In this document: positions 37,322 to 46,788 of the stretch, piece by piece | How positions within the stretch are numbered: position 1 is the stretch's first letter | Layout: each line of letters opens with the position of its first letter | Source: CAZKRL01 sp964555295 | GTDB taxonomy: Bacteria; Bacteroidota; Bacteroidia; Flavobacteriales_D; Sanyastnellaceae | Direction of reading: 5' to 3' | Assembly (NCBI GenBank): GCA_964555295.1 | Contig: CAZKRL010000001.1 | Coordinates: forward strand, 129,860-193,859 | DNA length: 64,000 bases | Made by a program: the position numbers and the translations under genes | Notes under the pieces: generated by a model | Told to the model about the DNA's origin: nothing | Database searches by the model: none | The model's input: only the letters and a program-made list of their open reading frames with translations

Positions 37322-38353
37322 ATGGACTCACTGAGTCAAATCGTGCTCGGCGCCGCAGTGGGAGAGATAACTTTCGGAAAGCGATTAGGCAACCGGGCAA
37401 TTCTTTGGGGTGCAATTGCAGGCACCATACCCGATCTTGATGTGCTTGCCAATGTATTTGTGAAGGATGAACTTGCGAGATTGCATCTGCATCGCGGATG
37501 GACCCACTCTATGTGGATTCAGATTCCACTCTCGTGGATTTTCGCGCGGCTCACCTTTCGCATTGCAAAAGACAACGCCTCCATGCAACGATGGTGGCTT
37601 TTTTGGTACCTCGCATTTATCACTCACACATTACTCGATTGCTGCACTACCTATGGAACACAACTCATGGCGCCATTTAGTGACACGCTTGTGGGCTTCA
37701 ATAATATCGCTGTGGTAGATCCATTCTGGACGCTGCCATTCATGATTTTATTGGTGATCGGCATGTTCTTTAACAAGAATCATCCGCAACGTAAAAAATG
37801 GGCCATTGCCGCGTGCAGTTGGGCCACCGTATATCTGTTATACACAGTGTTCAATAAATTCAACGTACATCAGCGAATGACAGATTCATTGCAGCAACAG
37901 CATATTAGCTACAACGAGCTCAGCACCTCACCTTCAATGTTCAACAACTGGCTTTGGGCGGGAATTGCCACAAGCGAGGATAGCATCTACGTCGCTGAGT
38001 ATTCGGTGCTGCAGCATAATGATTGCTTGCAATGGCTGGGATTTCCCAGAAACAAGGATTTGCTCGAGCAATGCAATGACAAAGAAATGATATCGACCCT
38101 TGATTGGTTTGGTCAGGGAAAATCCTTTGCAATACCGGTAGATGGCGGCTTCGATTACTTCATTATCAAGTGGGGTCGAGCGAATATTTTAGAGACCGAA
38201 CCCCATAAAGCGTTCATGTTTTACTGGGAGATCAGAAATGAAAATGGCGCCTGTGTGTCTCATCAAATTCAACCCCAGTGGGATCGTTCCGATTTGCGTG
38301 ACGCATTGGGGAAATTTCAACAACGTATTCTCGAAGGTCCAACTTGTGAGTAA
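37322..38353 (+). CDS. YdjM/LexA-regulated-type membrane-bound metal-dependent hydrolase
   Basis: 343 residues from ATG 37322 (MDSLSQIVLGAAVGE). The YdjM family signature is present: DxxxQ-x-x-L-GAAVGE at the start, IAGTIPDLDVL near residue 37, the metal-site HRGWTHS near residue 58 and HTLLDCCTTYGTQLM. These carry the conserved His and Asp residues of the DUF457/YdjM group. Four to five membrane helices lie in the first 180 residues, followed by a soluble C-terminal region. Family members are induced by DNA damage or act in phospholipid metabolism in some bacteria; the true substrate is not established. Starts 51 bases before valS ends this unit. Confidence 0.85.
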   Translation: MDSLSQIVLGAAVGEITFGKRLGNRAILWGAIAGTIPDLDVLANVFVKDELARLHLHRGWTHSMWIQIPLSWIFARLTFRIAKDNASMQRWWLFWYLAFITHTLLDCCTTYGTQLMAPFSDTLVGFNNIAVVDPFWTLPFMILLVIGMFFNKNHPQRKKWAIAACSWATVYLLYTVFNKFNVHQRMTDSLQQQHISYNELSTSPSMFNNWLWAGIATSEDSIYVAEYSVLQHNDCLQWLGFPRNKDLLEQCNDKEMISTLDWFGQGKSFAIPVDGGFDYFIIKWGRANILETEPHKAFMFYWEIRNENGACVSHQIQPQWDRSDLRDALGKFQQRILEGPTCE

Positions 38354-38372
38354 CAAGAATAGGGTGGCTCTG

Positions 38373-38394
38373 AGTGCTTAATTTCGCGAGCACT
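38373..38394 (+). promoter_or_regulatory. inverted repeat around a -7-like element upstream of valS
   Basis: AGTGCT (38373-38378) and AGCACT (38389-38394) form a perfect 6-base inverted repeat. The 10-base loop region contains TAATTTCG, close to the Bacteroidota -7 consensus TAnnTTTG. No -33 element is evident at the usual distance. It lies 11 bases before the valS ATG. Either a hairpin in the leader or an operator; undecided. Confidence 0.3.
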
Positions 38395-38404
38395 GATTAT
38401 TCCT

Positions 38405-41026
38405 ATGAACGAGATTGCGAGTAAATACGATCCTAAAACCGTTGAAGATAAATGGTATGCATACTGGCTGGAGCATAAACTTTTCGAGAGCAAGCCCGAC
38501 CACAGAGCGTCTTACACCATTGTAATTCCGCCACCTAACGTAACAGGTGTATTGCACATGGGGCATATGCTCAACAACACCATTCAGGATCTGCTGATTC
38601 GAAGAGCAAGGATGCGCGGGATGAACGCGCTCTGGGTTCCCGGCACAGATCACGCTTCCATCGCAACCGAAGCGAAAGTGGTACAGAAGCTCCGCAGCGA
38701 AGGCATCAAAAAATCGGATCTCAGCCGCGATGAATTTCTCAAACATGCATGGGAATGGACTCACAAACATGGTGGTATCATTCTCGAACAACTCAAAAAA
38801 CTCGGTGCCAGCTGCGACTGGTCGCGCACACGCTTCACCATGGATGAGAAATACTATGACAGCGTTATCGATTGCTTCATTGATCTTCACAAAAAGGGAA
38901 AAATTTATCGCGGCTCACGAATGATCAACTGGGATCCAGCCGCACTTACCGCTTTGAGTGATGAAGAGGTGATATACAAAGAGGTTGCATCCAAGCTTTA
39001 TCATGTTCGCTATCCCATCGAGGGCACAGATGATTTCATCACGATTGCTACCACCAGACCAGAGACGATACTGGGCGACACCGCAGTTTGTGTAAATCCA
39101 AATGATACAAGATACCAATCCATCGTCGGAAAATTCGTAACCATTCCGTTCGTCAATCGTCGTGTTCCGATCATTGCCGATGAATATGTTGATATGGAGT
39201 TTGGTACAGGATGCCTGAAGGTTACACCGGCTCACGATATCAATGACTATATGCTTGGTGAAAAATTCGGTCTCGAGATCATTGATTGCATGAACGACAA
39301 CGGCACTATTAGCAGCGTAGGTGTCAATTATGCCGGACAAGATCGATTTGCAGTGAGAGAGAAAATTGCTGAAGATCTAAACAGCATTGGACTTCTCGTA
39401 AAAGTTGAAGACATCACCAACAAGGTTGGATTCAGTGAGCGAAGCAATGCAGTAGTAGAGCCGCGTATTTCTCTTCAATGGTTTTTATCTATGAAAGAGC
39501 TGAGCAAGCCCGCACTGGATCACGTGATGAACGACGACATCCGTTTCTTTCCGCCGAAGTTCAAAAACAGTTATCGCCATTGGATGGAAAATATCAAAGA
39601 CTGGTGTATATCTCGCCAGCTTTGGTGGGGCCATCGCATTCCAGCGTACTATGCCCCAGATGGAAGTTTTGCGGTGGCAAAATCTCCGGAGGAAGCGCTA
39701 AAGGTTTTCACTGCAAAAGGAATATCCATTACCGCCGATCAAATCAAACAAGATGAAGATGTACTCGATACCTGGTTTTCATCATGGTTATGGCCCATCA
39801 GTGTTTTCGATGGCTTCTACAAGGAAGACGAAGTCAAATACTACTACCCTACTGCCGACCTTGTTACCGCTCCGGAGATTATGTTTTTCTGGGTGGCAAG
39901 AATGATTGTCGCTGGCTATGAATATCGCGGCAACCTGCCCTTCAAGAATGTTTACTACACCGGAATTGTGCGCGACAAACAAGGACGAAAAATGTCTAAG
40001 TCGCTGGGCAATTCACCGGATCCACTTGATCTGATTGCTCAATTCGGTGCCGATGGCGTTCGTGTGGGCATGTTGTTATGCTCCCCGGCGGGCAATGATT
40101 TGCTTTTCGATGAATCATTGTGCGAACAGGGCAGAAATTTCACCAACAAACTTTGGAATGCATTTCGACTCATCAAAGGATGGAGCGACCATTGCGACGC
40201 GTCTGCTGAAATAAGCAGCGCACAGCGAAATGCCGGTTTGTGGATGCGCACCAAAATGAATCAGGCATTGATGGATTTGAATGATGACTACGACAAATTC
40301 AGGATCAATGAGGCCCTTATGCGCACCTACAAGTTGGTGTGGGACGATTTCTGCGCTTGGTATCTCGAAATGATGAAGCCACCTTTTGGCAGCAAGCTCT
40401 CTAAATCCGCAGCGATGGAGGCCATTGCGATTCTGGAAGATCTGTTGAAGTTACTGCATCCATTCATGCCCTTTATTACCGAAGAAATTTGGCAGCACAC
40501 ACGTATGAGAACCCAAGCGGCGGAATCCATCTGTCTTACTGCATGGCCAGAAGTATCCGATATTGACAACTCATTGCTTTCTCAATTCGAAGAATTCAGT
40601 GAGTCGGTGATTGAGATTAGGAATATTCGCAAGAACCAACAGATCTCCATGAGAGAGTCTCTCTCCCTCATCGTTTCCGGTCCTCGCAATACCACTTTCG
40701 ATGATAGTTTAAAACAACTTTGCGGACTATCAGAAATTATTTTTTCTGACGAGAAGCCCAGAGAGAGTTTCACATTCCGAGTAGGAACGGCAGATTATTT
40801 CATCCCCTTTACTGCGAGTGTAGACGTGGCCGGTGAGCTTCAAAAACTGCAGGCAGAGTTAGATTATCACTCCGGATTTCTGCTGAGCGTTGAGAAAAAA
40901 TTGAGCAATGAAAAGTTCGTGAATAATGCCCCTGCCAACGTCTTAGAAATGGAACGAAAAAAACAGAGCGATGCTCAATCGAAAATTCAATCCATACAAG
41001 AGAAAATGGCGGCGTTGAAAAATTGA
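38405..41026 (+). CDS. valS: valyl-tRNA synthetase
   Basis: 873 residues, the normal class I ValRS length. ATP-binding HIGH motif variant in PPPNVTGVLHMGHMLNN (residues about 40-56), editing (CP1) domain with TTRPETILGDTAV and TPAHDINDY, and the KMSKS motif in GRKMSKSLGNSPDPLDL near residue 525. The C-terminal coiled-coil arm (LQAELDYHSGFLLSVEKKLSNEKFVNNAP, in parts) is typical and clamps the tRNA. Charges tRNA-Val and clears mischarged Thr. The gene ends at a bidirectional terminator. Confidence 0.98.
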   Translation: MNEIASKYDPKTVEDKWYAYWLEHKLFESKPDHRASYTIVIPPPNVTGVLHMGHMLNNTIQDLLIRRARMRGMNALWVPGTDHASIATEAKVVQKLRSEGIKKSDLSRDEFLKHAWEWTHKHGGIILEQLKKLGASCDWSRTRFTMDEKYYDSVIDCFIDLHKKGKIYRGSRMINWDPAALTALSDEEVIYKEVASKLYHVRYPIEGTDDFITIATTRPETILGDTAVCVNPNDTRYQSIVGKFVTIPFVNRRVPIIADEYVDMEFGTGCLKVTPAHDINDYMLGEKFGLEIIDCMNDNGTISSVGVNYAGQDRFAVREKIAEDLNSIGLLVKVEDITNKVGFSERSNAVVEPRISLQWFLSMKELSKPALDHVMNDDIRFFPPKFKNSYRHWMENIKDWCISRQLWWGHRIPAYYAPDGSFAVAKSPEEALKVFTAKGISITADQIKQDEDVLDTWFSSWLWPISVFDGFYKEDEVKYYYPTADLVTAPEIMFFWVARMIVAGYEYRGNLPFKNVYYTGIVRDKQGRKMSKSLGNSPDPLDLIAQFGADGVRVGMLLCSPAGNDLLFDESLCEQGRNFTNKLWNAFRLIKGWSDHCDASAEISSAQRNAGLWMRTKMNQALMDLNDDYDKFRINEALMRTYKLVWDDFCAWYLEMMKPPFGSKLSKSAAMEAIAILEDLLKLLHPFMPFITEEIWQHTRMRTQAAESICLTAWPEVSDIDNSLLSQFEEFSESVIEIRNIRKNQQISMRESLSLIVSGPRNTTFDDSLKQLCGLSEIIFSDEKPRESFTFRVGTADYFIPFTASVDVAGELQKLQAELDYHSGFLLSVEKKLSNEKFVNNAPANVLEMERKKQSDAQSKIQSIQEKMAALKN

Positions 41027-41045
41027 TCTCTGTAAAACAAAAGAG

Positions 41046-41070
41046 AAAGGCCGCATAATTGCGGCCTTTT
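41046..41070. terminator. bidirectional terminator between valS and the M43 protease gene
   Basis: AAAGGCCGC (41046-41054) pairs with GCGGCCTTT (41061-41069), loop ATAATT, with T tracts on both sides (the A run before the stem reads as T on the other strand). It lies between two convergent genes and can serve both. Confidence 0.9.
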
Positions 41071-41096
41071 GATTTTTCAATGTTTCCGTCTTCCTA

Positions 41097-43856
41097 TTAC
41101 TCCACTATCATCTTCATTACTGAAGAGCCCGTCTCGGATGTGAGACGAACCATATAGATACCGGCGTTTAAATCAGAAGTATTGATACCGACCGTTTGCT
41201 TACCGGAAGTGAGATTATTCAACGGAATTGTTTTTACAATCCGACCATGACTATCTGAAATGTTTACGACAAATCCGCTTCCGCCTTTCGTATCAAACAC
41301 GAGTGTCGCAGCATCTTCGCATGGATTTGGGTATACACCAAGAGAAGAAACAGAGGCATCATATTCCTTTACCGCAAGACTCGCGTTCATATTGATGTCA
41401 TCGATATAGATGTTGTTAGGGTATTGACCAGCAGAAAACCTAAACTTCATACGGAACCCAGGTCCCAGTAGAGATGATGAAATAGTAAAAGATTCTTCAG
41501 ACCAATCAGAACTGGAGTTAGGGATAAAGTAATTCGGATCGTTACCCGCGGTGACAAGGTCCAAACCATCTAAAGAAAGTCTCGGGGTAGCCGACCACGT
41601 TTCACCACAATCACCACTAACAAAAACCTCAAGTTTCTCAGTGACCTCTTCAATAGTTGGACTCGCTGTGGCGTATGCCCACTTAAACGTTACCTCTGCA
41701 GAATTACCAATAACGTCGGTAAAGTTGAAAGAGGGAGAGATTAGTTCATCAATATCATATCCGCCATCATCGATTACGGTGACATCCATATCATATGCAT
41801 TGAGCATTGTGCTGTAGTCTGATTGATAGCCCGCCAAATCAGTGAATCCCCAGTTGGAAGAGTTAGAGTCGTAATTCCTGGGGGTCCAGAAACTCATGAA
41901 ACGAGAGTAAGACTCAAAATTCTCTCTCAGCAGTAAATCGCTAAAGTCGGTCCATTGCGGAGCGACGTATATGCTTGTAGTCTTCGAGTTAGTAGTTGAT
42001 CCCTGCTCGTTGCTCACCGTTAATGTTACTGTTTTGTAACCCGGACTGGAGAATGAGACCACAGGATTACGATCAGAGCTTGTGGACGGGCTGCCATCTG
42101 TAAATGTCCAGCTCCATGTATCTACAACACCGTTGGTTGAATTATCGAAGAAAGTAATATTTGAATTCTGGCATACCATAGGAGATTCCGGGGTGAAATC
42201 GGCCTGTGGAGCGCACACAAGCGGAGCGTCATCAGTTCCTGTAAGAGCTCTGTTTGTGTCCGTCCACAAATTATTCCTGCCCGAAAGTGTGGATGTTAAG
42301 GCAAGACGCATACGATCTTTCTGACGGTTGGTAAACATGTTACTGCAATAAGAATACTCCATGTAATTCTGAATATTCTCAATGGCTCCAAAGCTTCCCT
42401 CCAGATTAACGTCATCTACAGAGAAGAAACCATTGTTGTCCTCAGCGTTCCATGCGTAAATCCTAAAGGTTACGGGTTGTAAAAGATTAGAGAAAGTATT
42501 ACCCAAAGTGAATTTTGGCAGCATCAATGATGCCTCTGAAGCACTTAATCCTTGCTGAGCATCTGTTTCGAAAAAAACCGTATTCTGACTGACCGCCGAA
42601 ATCAAATCCAAAACCTGAATTGACGTTGCATCCACCGACAGATTTGTTGCAAAATTGTTTATCGAAGAACGCACGGAAAAAGTACGGGGCCCAGTTTCAC
42701 TGCGTCCTGGACGAAAACTAATACCCGTCAGATTCATTCCGCTCCCGATTCTTGGAGTCACCGTGAACTCATAATACTTCTCCGTATTGATTTGTCCTGA
42801 TAAATCGGTGAAAGAAGTAACATTATTAGGTGCACCCGAACCCCATCCCGAGTAGGCAAACAAGCTGTCGACTTCTGTGGTAATACCCACACCTACAGCT
42901 GTAAATTCTGAACCCGATAACCGAGGAAAGTCTTCACCGTCAATGGCCAAAGCGGGAGCCGGCGTGACATCCGTCAGGAAATTGCTGTTGGCGGTTGCCC
43001 CGGAGAAGTTGTATAGAAATGTAGAAATACTGTTTTGCGCGGCTGAACAGCTGAAATCATTCAAAGCACAACTGCTGTGACCAGCGGTTACGGGTGTATC
43101 GTCTACCCCATCTTCACCACATGCCACCTCAGGTTCATTGGTACTACCCCATAGGTGCGCAAGATCGAGAAAATGGCCAATTTCGTGGGTAAGCGCACGC
43201 GACCTACCTTCAGCTCCTGTGCCAATTCTACCGAGATAATCGTGTAAAATCAAAACACCGTCTGCCCTCGCCGATTCTTGATCAATAACTGAGCTTGGAT
43301 ATTGACTATAGCCTGCAGCCCCACTGTTGATTCTGGCAACTGTCCAGACATTGATATAACGCTCTCTAGGCCATTGATTCAGCTTGGATCCATTATCCCC
43401 TTGAAGGGTTTCAATTGTGCGTATACGCTCAATACCATTGGTGCAATTACCCAAAGGATCCTTGGTCGCCAACTTGAACTGAATTCGACAATTCGCAGCA
43501 ATGGTATCGAAGCCATTAACGATATTAATAGTATCCGGATTCAGCTTGGCGTAATCGCGATTCAAGACCTCCACCGCGTCTAAAATCTGTGCATCCGAAA
43601 TATTTTCAGAACCATCGAGATGAAGAATATGAAAAACGAGCGGAAGGGTAAAAACTGCCTCCAACTCACCGTCTCTATTGGTTTGAAGACTCATCATCTC
43701 GGCCCGCATCAATTCATTGTAGTGATCCTGTGCAGCCACTAAAAATGGGTTGCGTGCTCTGTTCCTATTGTTTTCGATATCAGTGCCACAACGATATTGG
43801 GCAAAAGAAGATAACGCTGTAAATAAGAACAATACGGGTATAAAATTCCTGATCAT
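41097..43856 (-). CDS. secreted M43 (pappalysin/cytophagalysin) metalloprotease with inserted domain, PKD and T9SS tail
   Basis: 919 residues from the ATG at 43856 (MIRNFIPVLFLFTALSSFAQ signal peptide); a start 8 codons earlier lacks support. Zinc motif HEIGHFLDLAH at residues 224-234 (HExxHxxxxxH). The Met-turn is NYMEY, with Met at 499, and it is followed by CSNMFTNRQKDRM as in M43B proteases. The two parts are about 265 residues apart because a beta-rich domain of about 210 residues (roughly 282-490, FRPGRSETGPRTFSVRSS) is inserted in the catalytic domain. Then follow a PKD domain (about 535-625), a cleaved-adhesin/MAM-like domain (about 630-820) and a T9SS sorting domain (from about 845, LGVYPNPCED). 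Secreted protease for protein degradation. Confidence 0.9.
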   Translation of the reverse strand: MIRNFIPVLFLFTALSSFAQYRCGTDIENNRNRARNPFLVAAQDHYNELMRAEMMSLQTNRDGELEAVFTLPLVFHILHLDGSENISDAQILDAVEVLNRDYAKLNPDTINIVNGFDTIAANCRIQFKLATKDPLGNCTNGIERIRTIETLQGDNGSKLNQWPRERYINVWTVARINSGAAGYSQYPSSVIDQESARADGVLILHDYLGRIGTGAEGRSRALTHEIGHFLDLAHLWGSTNEPEVACGEDGVDDTPVTAGHSSCALNDFSCSAAQNSISTFLYNFSGATANSNFLTDVTPAPALAIDGEDFPRLSGSEFTAVGVGITTEVDSLFAYSGWGSGAPNNVTSFTDLSGQINTEKYYEFTVTPRIGSGMNLTGISFRPGRSETGPRTFSVRSSINNFATNLSVDATSIQVLDLISAVSQNTVFFETDAQQGLSASEASLMLPKFTLGNTFSNLLQPVTFRIYAWNAEDNNGFFSVDDVNLEGSFGAIENIQNYMEYSYCSNMFTNRQKDRMRLALTSTLSGRNNLWTDTNRALTGTDDAPLVCAPQADFTPESPMVCQNSNITFFDNSTNGVVDTWSWTFTDGSPSTSSDRNPVVSFSSPGYKTVTLTVSNEQGSTTNSKTTSIYVAPQWTDFSDLLLRENFESYSRFMSFWTPRNYDSNSSNWGFTDLAGYQSDYSTMLNAYDMDVTVIDDGGYDIDELISPSFNFTDVIGNSAEVTFKWAYATASPTIEEVTEKLEVFVSGDCGETWSATPRLSLDGLDLVTAGNDPNYFIPNSSSDWSEESFTISSSLLGPGFRMKFRFSAGQYPNNIYIDDINMNASLAVKEYDASVSSLGVYPNPCEDAATLVFDTKGGSGFVVNISDSHGRIVKTIPLNNLTSGKQTVGINTSDLNAGIYMVRLTSETGSSVMKMIVE

Positions 43857-43877
43857 GTTTAGGTTATTTGATTTGAG

Positions 43878-43907
43878 CAAATATAAAGTGCGGGGGTATC
43901 AATCAAA
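43878..43907 (-). promoter_or_regulatory. Bacteroidota-type promoter of the M43 protease gene
   Basis: Read on the minus strand, TTTG (43907-43904) is followed after 18 bases by TATATTTG (43885-43878). This fits TTTG-N17-19-TAnnTTTG exactly. It lies 21 bases before the start codon at 43856, supporting that start. Confidence 0.75.
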
Positions 43908-43969
43908 TCTATTCTTCGAAATTCTCCTATGGGCGAGATTTTATAAAAATTAATTACTAAGTTTCCGTC

Positions 43970-44473
43970 GTGAATCCATCACGGAGAATACTGCTAGTTA
44001 TCATCGCATGCGCCGCCCTGATTCAAATGGGCGGCAGCTGGTCCATATCATTTCTGCTGCGCCGGATGCACAAAACTGAGATGCATGCAAGAATCCGCAA
44101 CGGAGCAAAGGGTGTCTTAATTCGCTTATCCGAGCAAGAGTTTCAAGACACCAAAATAGAAGGTGACGAAATTCAGATTGGCGATCAATTTTACGACATC
44201 ATCAAGGTCACGCGCAACGGCAACCAATTGCAAATTGAGGCATTGCATGACTCGAAAGAAAATATACTCAAGGATATTCAAAACACGGGGCGAGGAAAGA
44301 ATATGTTATTACACATTGCGAAAATTTTCACTCCACTCTATCATCCTGAACCCACTTTAAACTTGAATTTTCAAGGATTTGACTCTCATATAAAACATTG
44401 CGAAATGTTGTCAGGGCATTCCTCCCAATATCACCCACAAGACACAGTGGCACCTCCGGATGATATCTTATGA
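43970..44473 (+). CDS. small single-pass membrane protein upstream of haem-type TonB receptor
   Basis: 167 residues with a GTG start (MNPSRRILLVIIACAALIQMGG), an N-terminal signal-anchor helix and a periplasmic remainder. No family is recognised. The C-terminal part is rich in His, Met and Cys (HPEPTLNLNFQGFDSHIKHCEMLSGHSSQYHPQD, in parts), suggesting possible metal or haem contact. It precedes the TonB-dependent receptor by 49 bases on the same strand, a conserved-looking pair that I infer to be an uptake locus. Divergent from the M43 protease across 113 bases. Confidence 0.6.
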   Translation: MNPSRRILLVIIACAALIQMGGSWSISFLLRRMHKTEMHARIRNGAKGVLIRLSEQEFQDTKIEGDEIQIGDQFYDIIKVTRNGNQLQIEALHDSKENILKDIQNTGRGKNMLLHIAKIFTPLYHPEPTLNLNFQGFDSHIKHCEMLSGHSSQYHPQDTVAPPDDIL

Positions 44474-44522
44474 ACTGCGCAGCGCGCTGAAGAAATAAGT
44501 ATAATCTATCATCCAATAAAAC

Positions 44523-46724
44523 ATGAAAAAAATAATCACAGGAGCTGTGTGTGCGCTCCTATCCATATTTTCCAACGCACAAACCCAAGGGATTCAAGAC
44601 ACATCCTACTTCGAAGAGGTTGTAGTTAGCGCTACACGAGACGGCGAAAAACGCAAGAATATCGGTCAACAAATTCTTACGCTTGATAAAACTTTTATAG
44701 AGAATTCTCAATCACAATCAATGGCGGATGTGCTATCCAACAGCGGTGAAGTTTTCGTTCAGAAAAGTCAGCAAGGCGGAGGAAGTCCGGTTATCCGAGG
44801 TTTCGAAGCGAGTAGAATTTTACTTGCTGTAGATGGCGTTCGTATGAACAACCTCATTTACCGAGGAGGACACTTACAAAATATCATCACTGTTGATCCT
44901 TACTGCCTCGAACGTGCAGAAGTACTGTTTGGTCCAGCTTCCGTAATGTTTGGAAGCGATGCGCTAGGCGGGGTGGTGCACATGATGACCAAACGCCCGG
45001 AATTCGCAATAGACGGAGTTAGAAAAGTCAGTGGATCTTCCTTCACCAGATATTCTAATGTCAACAATGAGTCGACATCCGGAATTACCATCAACATTGG
45101 CGGCAGCAAAATAGCATCGCTCACCTCATTTACCTACTCGACATTTGGTGACTTACGTAGTGGTACCACGCAAAACCCGTTTGCGGGATTTATGTATGGC
45201 GAAAGAAATTATTACATAGACCGATTCAACGGCAAAGACAGCGTTGTGAAAAATGCAGATCGCTTCATGCAAGTTTCTTCAGGTTATCGTCAGTACAATT
45301 TGCTTCAGAAACTCAGCCTGAAATCAGGCCTATACACCACCCACACGTTGAATCTGCAATTCAGTAATTCATCAGACGTGCCGAGATATGATCGTCTCAC
45401 TGACGAAAGCGAAGGAGCTCTCAAATACGCTGATTGGTATTATGGCCCTCAACTGCGCGGGCTTGCGGCATACGAAATAAGCAGCAACAATGATAACCGT
45501 TACATTCAGCGTTTCCAGTTGAGAGCACATGCGCAAAAGATTCAGGAAAGCCGCTATCAACGAAGATTTCAGAGCGATGCTTTGCAAAAGCGCATCGAAG
45601 ATGTTTTCGCGGGAGGTCTTAATATCGACGCCCGTCGCAATGCCGGTCGCCATGAATTACGTTTTGGGGCCGAGGCGATTTATAACACCCTCACCAGTAC
45701 AGCTCAGCAGAAGGACATAGTAACCGGAGTAACATCTGCACTAGACACTAGATATCCCGGTGGTGCGAATTATACAATGAATGCCGCAGCATACCTGCTA
45801 CATATATGGAAAATCAGGGAAGACCTCACAATCAGTCTCGGGGGAAGGGGCGGTTATTCAATGCTGCATTCAACAATTACAGATACCACATTCTTTCCAT
45901 TCCCCTTCCAAAAAATTGATCAGAAAACCCCAGTGTATTCTGGAAGCTTCAGCATTGTTCATCTCGCTTCCGACGATCTGAAACTCTCATGGACAGTATC
46001 TACCGGTTACAGGGTACCTAACATTGATGACCTAGCGAAAATTTTCGAGTCAGCACCGGGTCAGCTCATCGTGCCCAATCCGAATCTTAAGCCAGAAACT
46101 ACAGTGGGCTCTGAATGGTCTATCAACAAAGCATTTTCAAATAATTCATACTGGGAGTTTTGTGCCTACATGACAGAATACAAAAACGCCTTACAGACCA
46201 TGCCTTACACGTTCGGAGGTCGAGACAGTGTGGAATATAACGGAGTGAACAGCGCCGTTTTTGCACAACAAAATCAAGGCAAATCTTTAATTTATGGTGC
46301 CAGTATAAAAACAGAGGCCGCACTAGGTGAGAGAATGAGAATCCTTGCATCACTTCAATACACTTACGGACGTGTAACCAGCGACACGGTGCAAGTACCG
46401 TTGGATCATATCCCGCCTGTGCTTGCGAGGGTTCAGTTGACCTATCAACACCGCAGATTCGGCAGTGATTTTTACAGCCTGTTCAATGGTGCAAAAAAGA
46501 TCAAAGACTACTCTCCGAGTGGTGAAGACAACCTTGCCTATGCAACGCCAGTGGGCATGCCCGCATGGATGACTTTGAATTGGCGAGTGCGTTATACGAT
46601 CGCAGAGAAGCTACAAATCTCTGTGGGAATTGAAAATATTCTCGACACACAGTACAGAACCTTTGCAAGCGGTATCAACGCGCCAGGAAGGAACTTTTAC
46701 ACATCGATTCGCTACAACTTCTAA
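44523..46724 (+). CDS. TonB-dependent receptor, haem/haemoglobin type
   Basis: 733 residues with a signal peptide (MKKIITGAVCALLSIFSNAQ). The TonB box region is DTSYFEEVVVSATRDGEKRKNI, and the plug domain carries the receptor motifs GGGSPVIRGFEASRILLAVDGVRMNN and VLFGPASVMFGSDALGGVVHMMT (in parts). A 22-strand barrel follows, containing NPNLKPETTVGSEW. The C-terminal aromatic strand is YTSIRYNF. The organisation matches the haemoglobin/transferrin/lactoferrin receptor group (HmuR-like). The substrate is inferred, not shown; haem would be consistent with the upstream His/Cys/Met-rich protein. Unlike the first receptor, it has no carboxypeptidase-like N-terminal domain. Confidence 0.88.
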   Translation: MKKIITGAVCALLSIFSNAQTQGIQDTSYFEEVVVSATRDGEKRKNIGQQILTLDKTFIENSQSQSMADVLSNSGEVFVQKSQQGGGSPVIRGFEASRILLAVDGVRMNNLIYRGGHLQNIITVDPYCLERAEVLFGPASVMFGSDALGGVVHMMTKRPEFAIDGVRKVSGSSFTRYSNVNNESTSGITINIGGSKIASLTSFTYSTFGDLRSGTTQNPFAGFMYGERNYYIDRFNGKDSVVKNADRFMQVSSGYRQYNLLQKLSLKSGLYTTHTLNLQFSNSSDVPRYDRLTDESEGALKYADWYYGPQLRGLAAYEISSNNDNRYIQRFQLRAHAQKIQESRYQRRFQSDALQKRIEDVFAGGLNIDARRNAGRHELRFGAEAIYNTLTSTAQQKDIVTGVTSALDTRYPGGANYTMNAAAYLLHIWKIREDLTISLGGRGGYSMLHSTITDTTFFPFPFQKIDQKTPVYSGSFSIVHLASDDLKLSWTVSTGYRVPNIDDLAKIFESAPGQLIVPNPNLKPETTVGSEWSINKAFSNNSYWEFCAYMTEYKNALQTMPYTFGGRDSVEYNGVNSAVFAQQNQGKSLIYGASIKTEAALGERMRILASLQYTYGRVTSDTVQVPLDHIPPVLARVQLTYQHRRFGSDFYSLFNGAKKIKDYSPSGEDNLAYATPVGMPAWMTLNWRVRYTIAEKLQISVGIENILDTQYRTFASGINAPGRNFYTSIRYNF

Positions 46725-46729
46725 ACACC

Positions 46730-46757
46730 TTGTTGGCTTAACAGTTAATTAAATTTG
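46730..46757 (+). promoter_or_regulatory. promoter of the ppk1-ppx operon
   Basis: TTG (46730-46732) followed after 17 bases by TAAATTTG (46750-46757), matching the Bacteroidota form TTTG-N17-19-TAnnTTTG. It lies 31 bases before the ppk1 ATG. Confidence 0.65.
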
Positions 46758-46788
46758 CGTTGCTCTATTTGTTAGTTAGAAGCAACAC

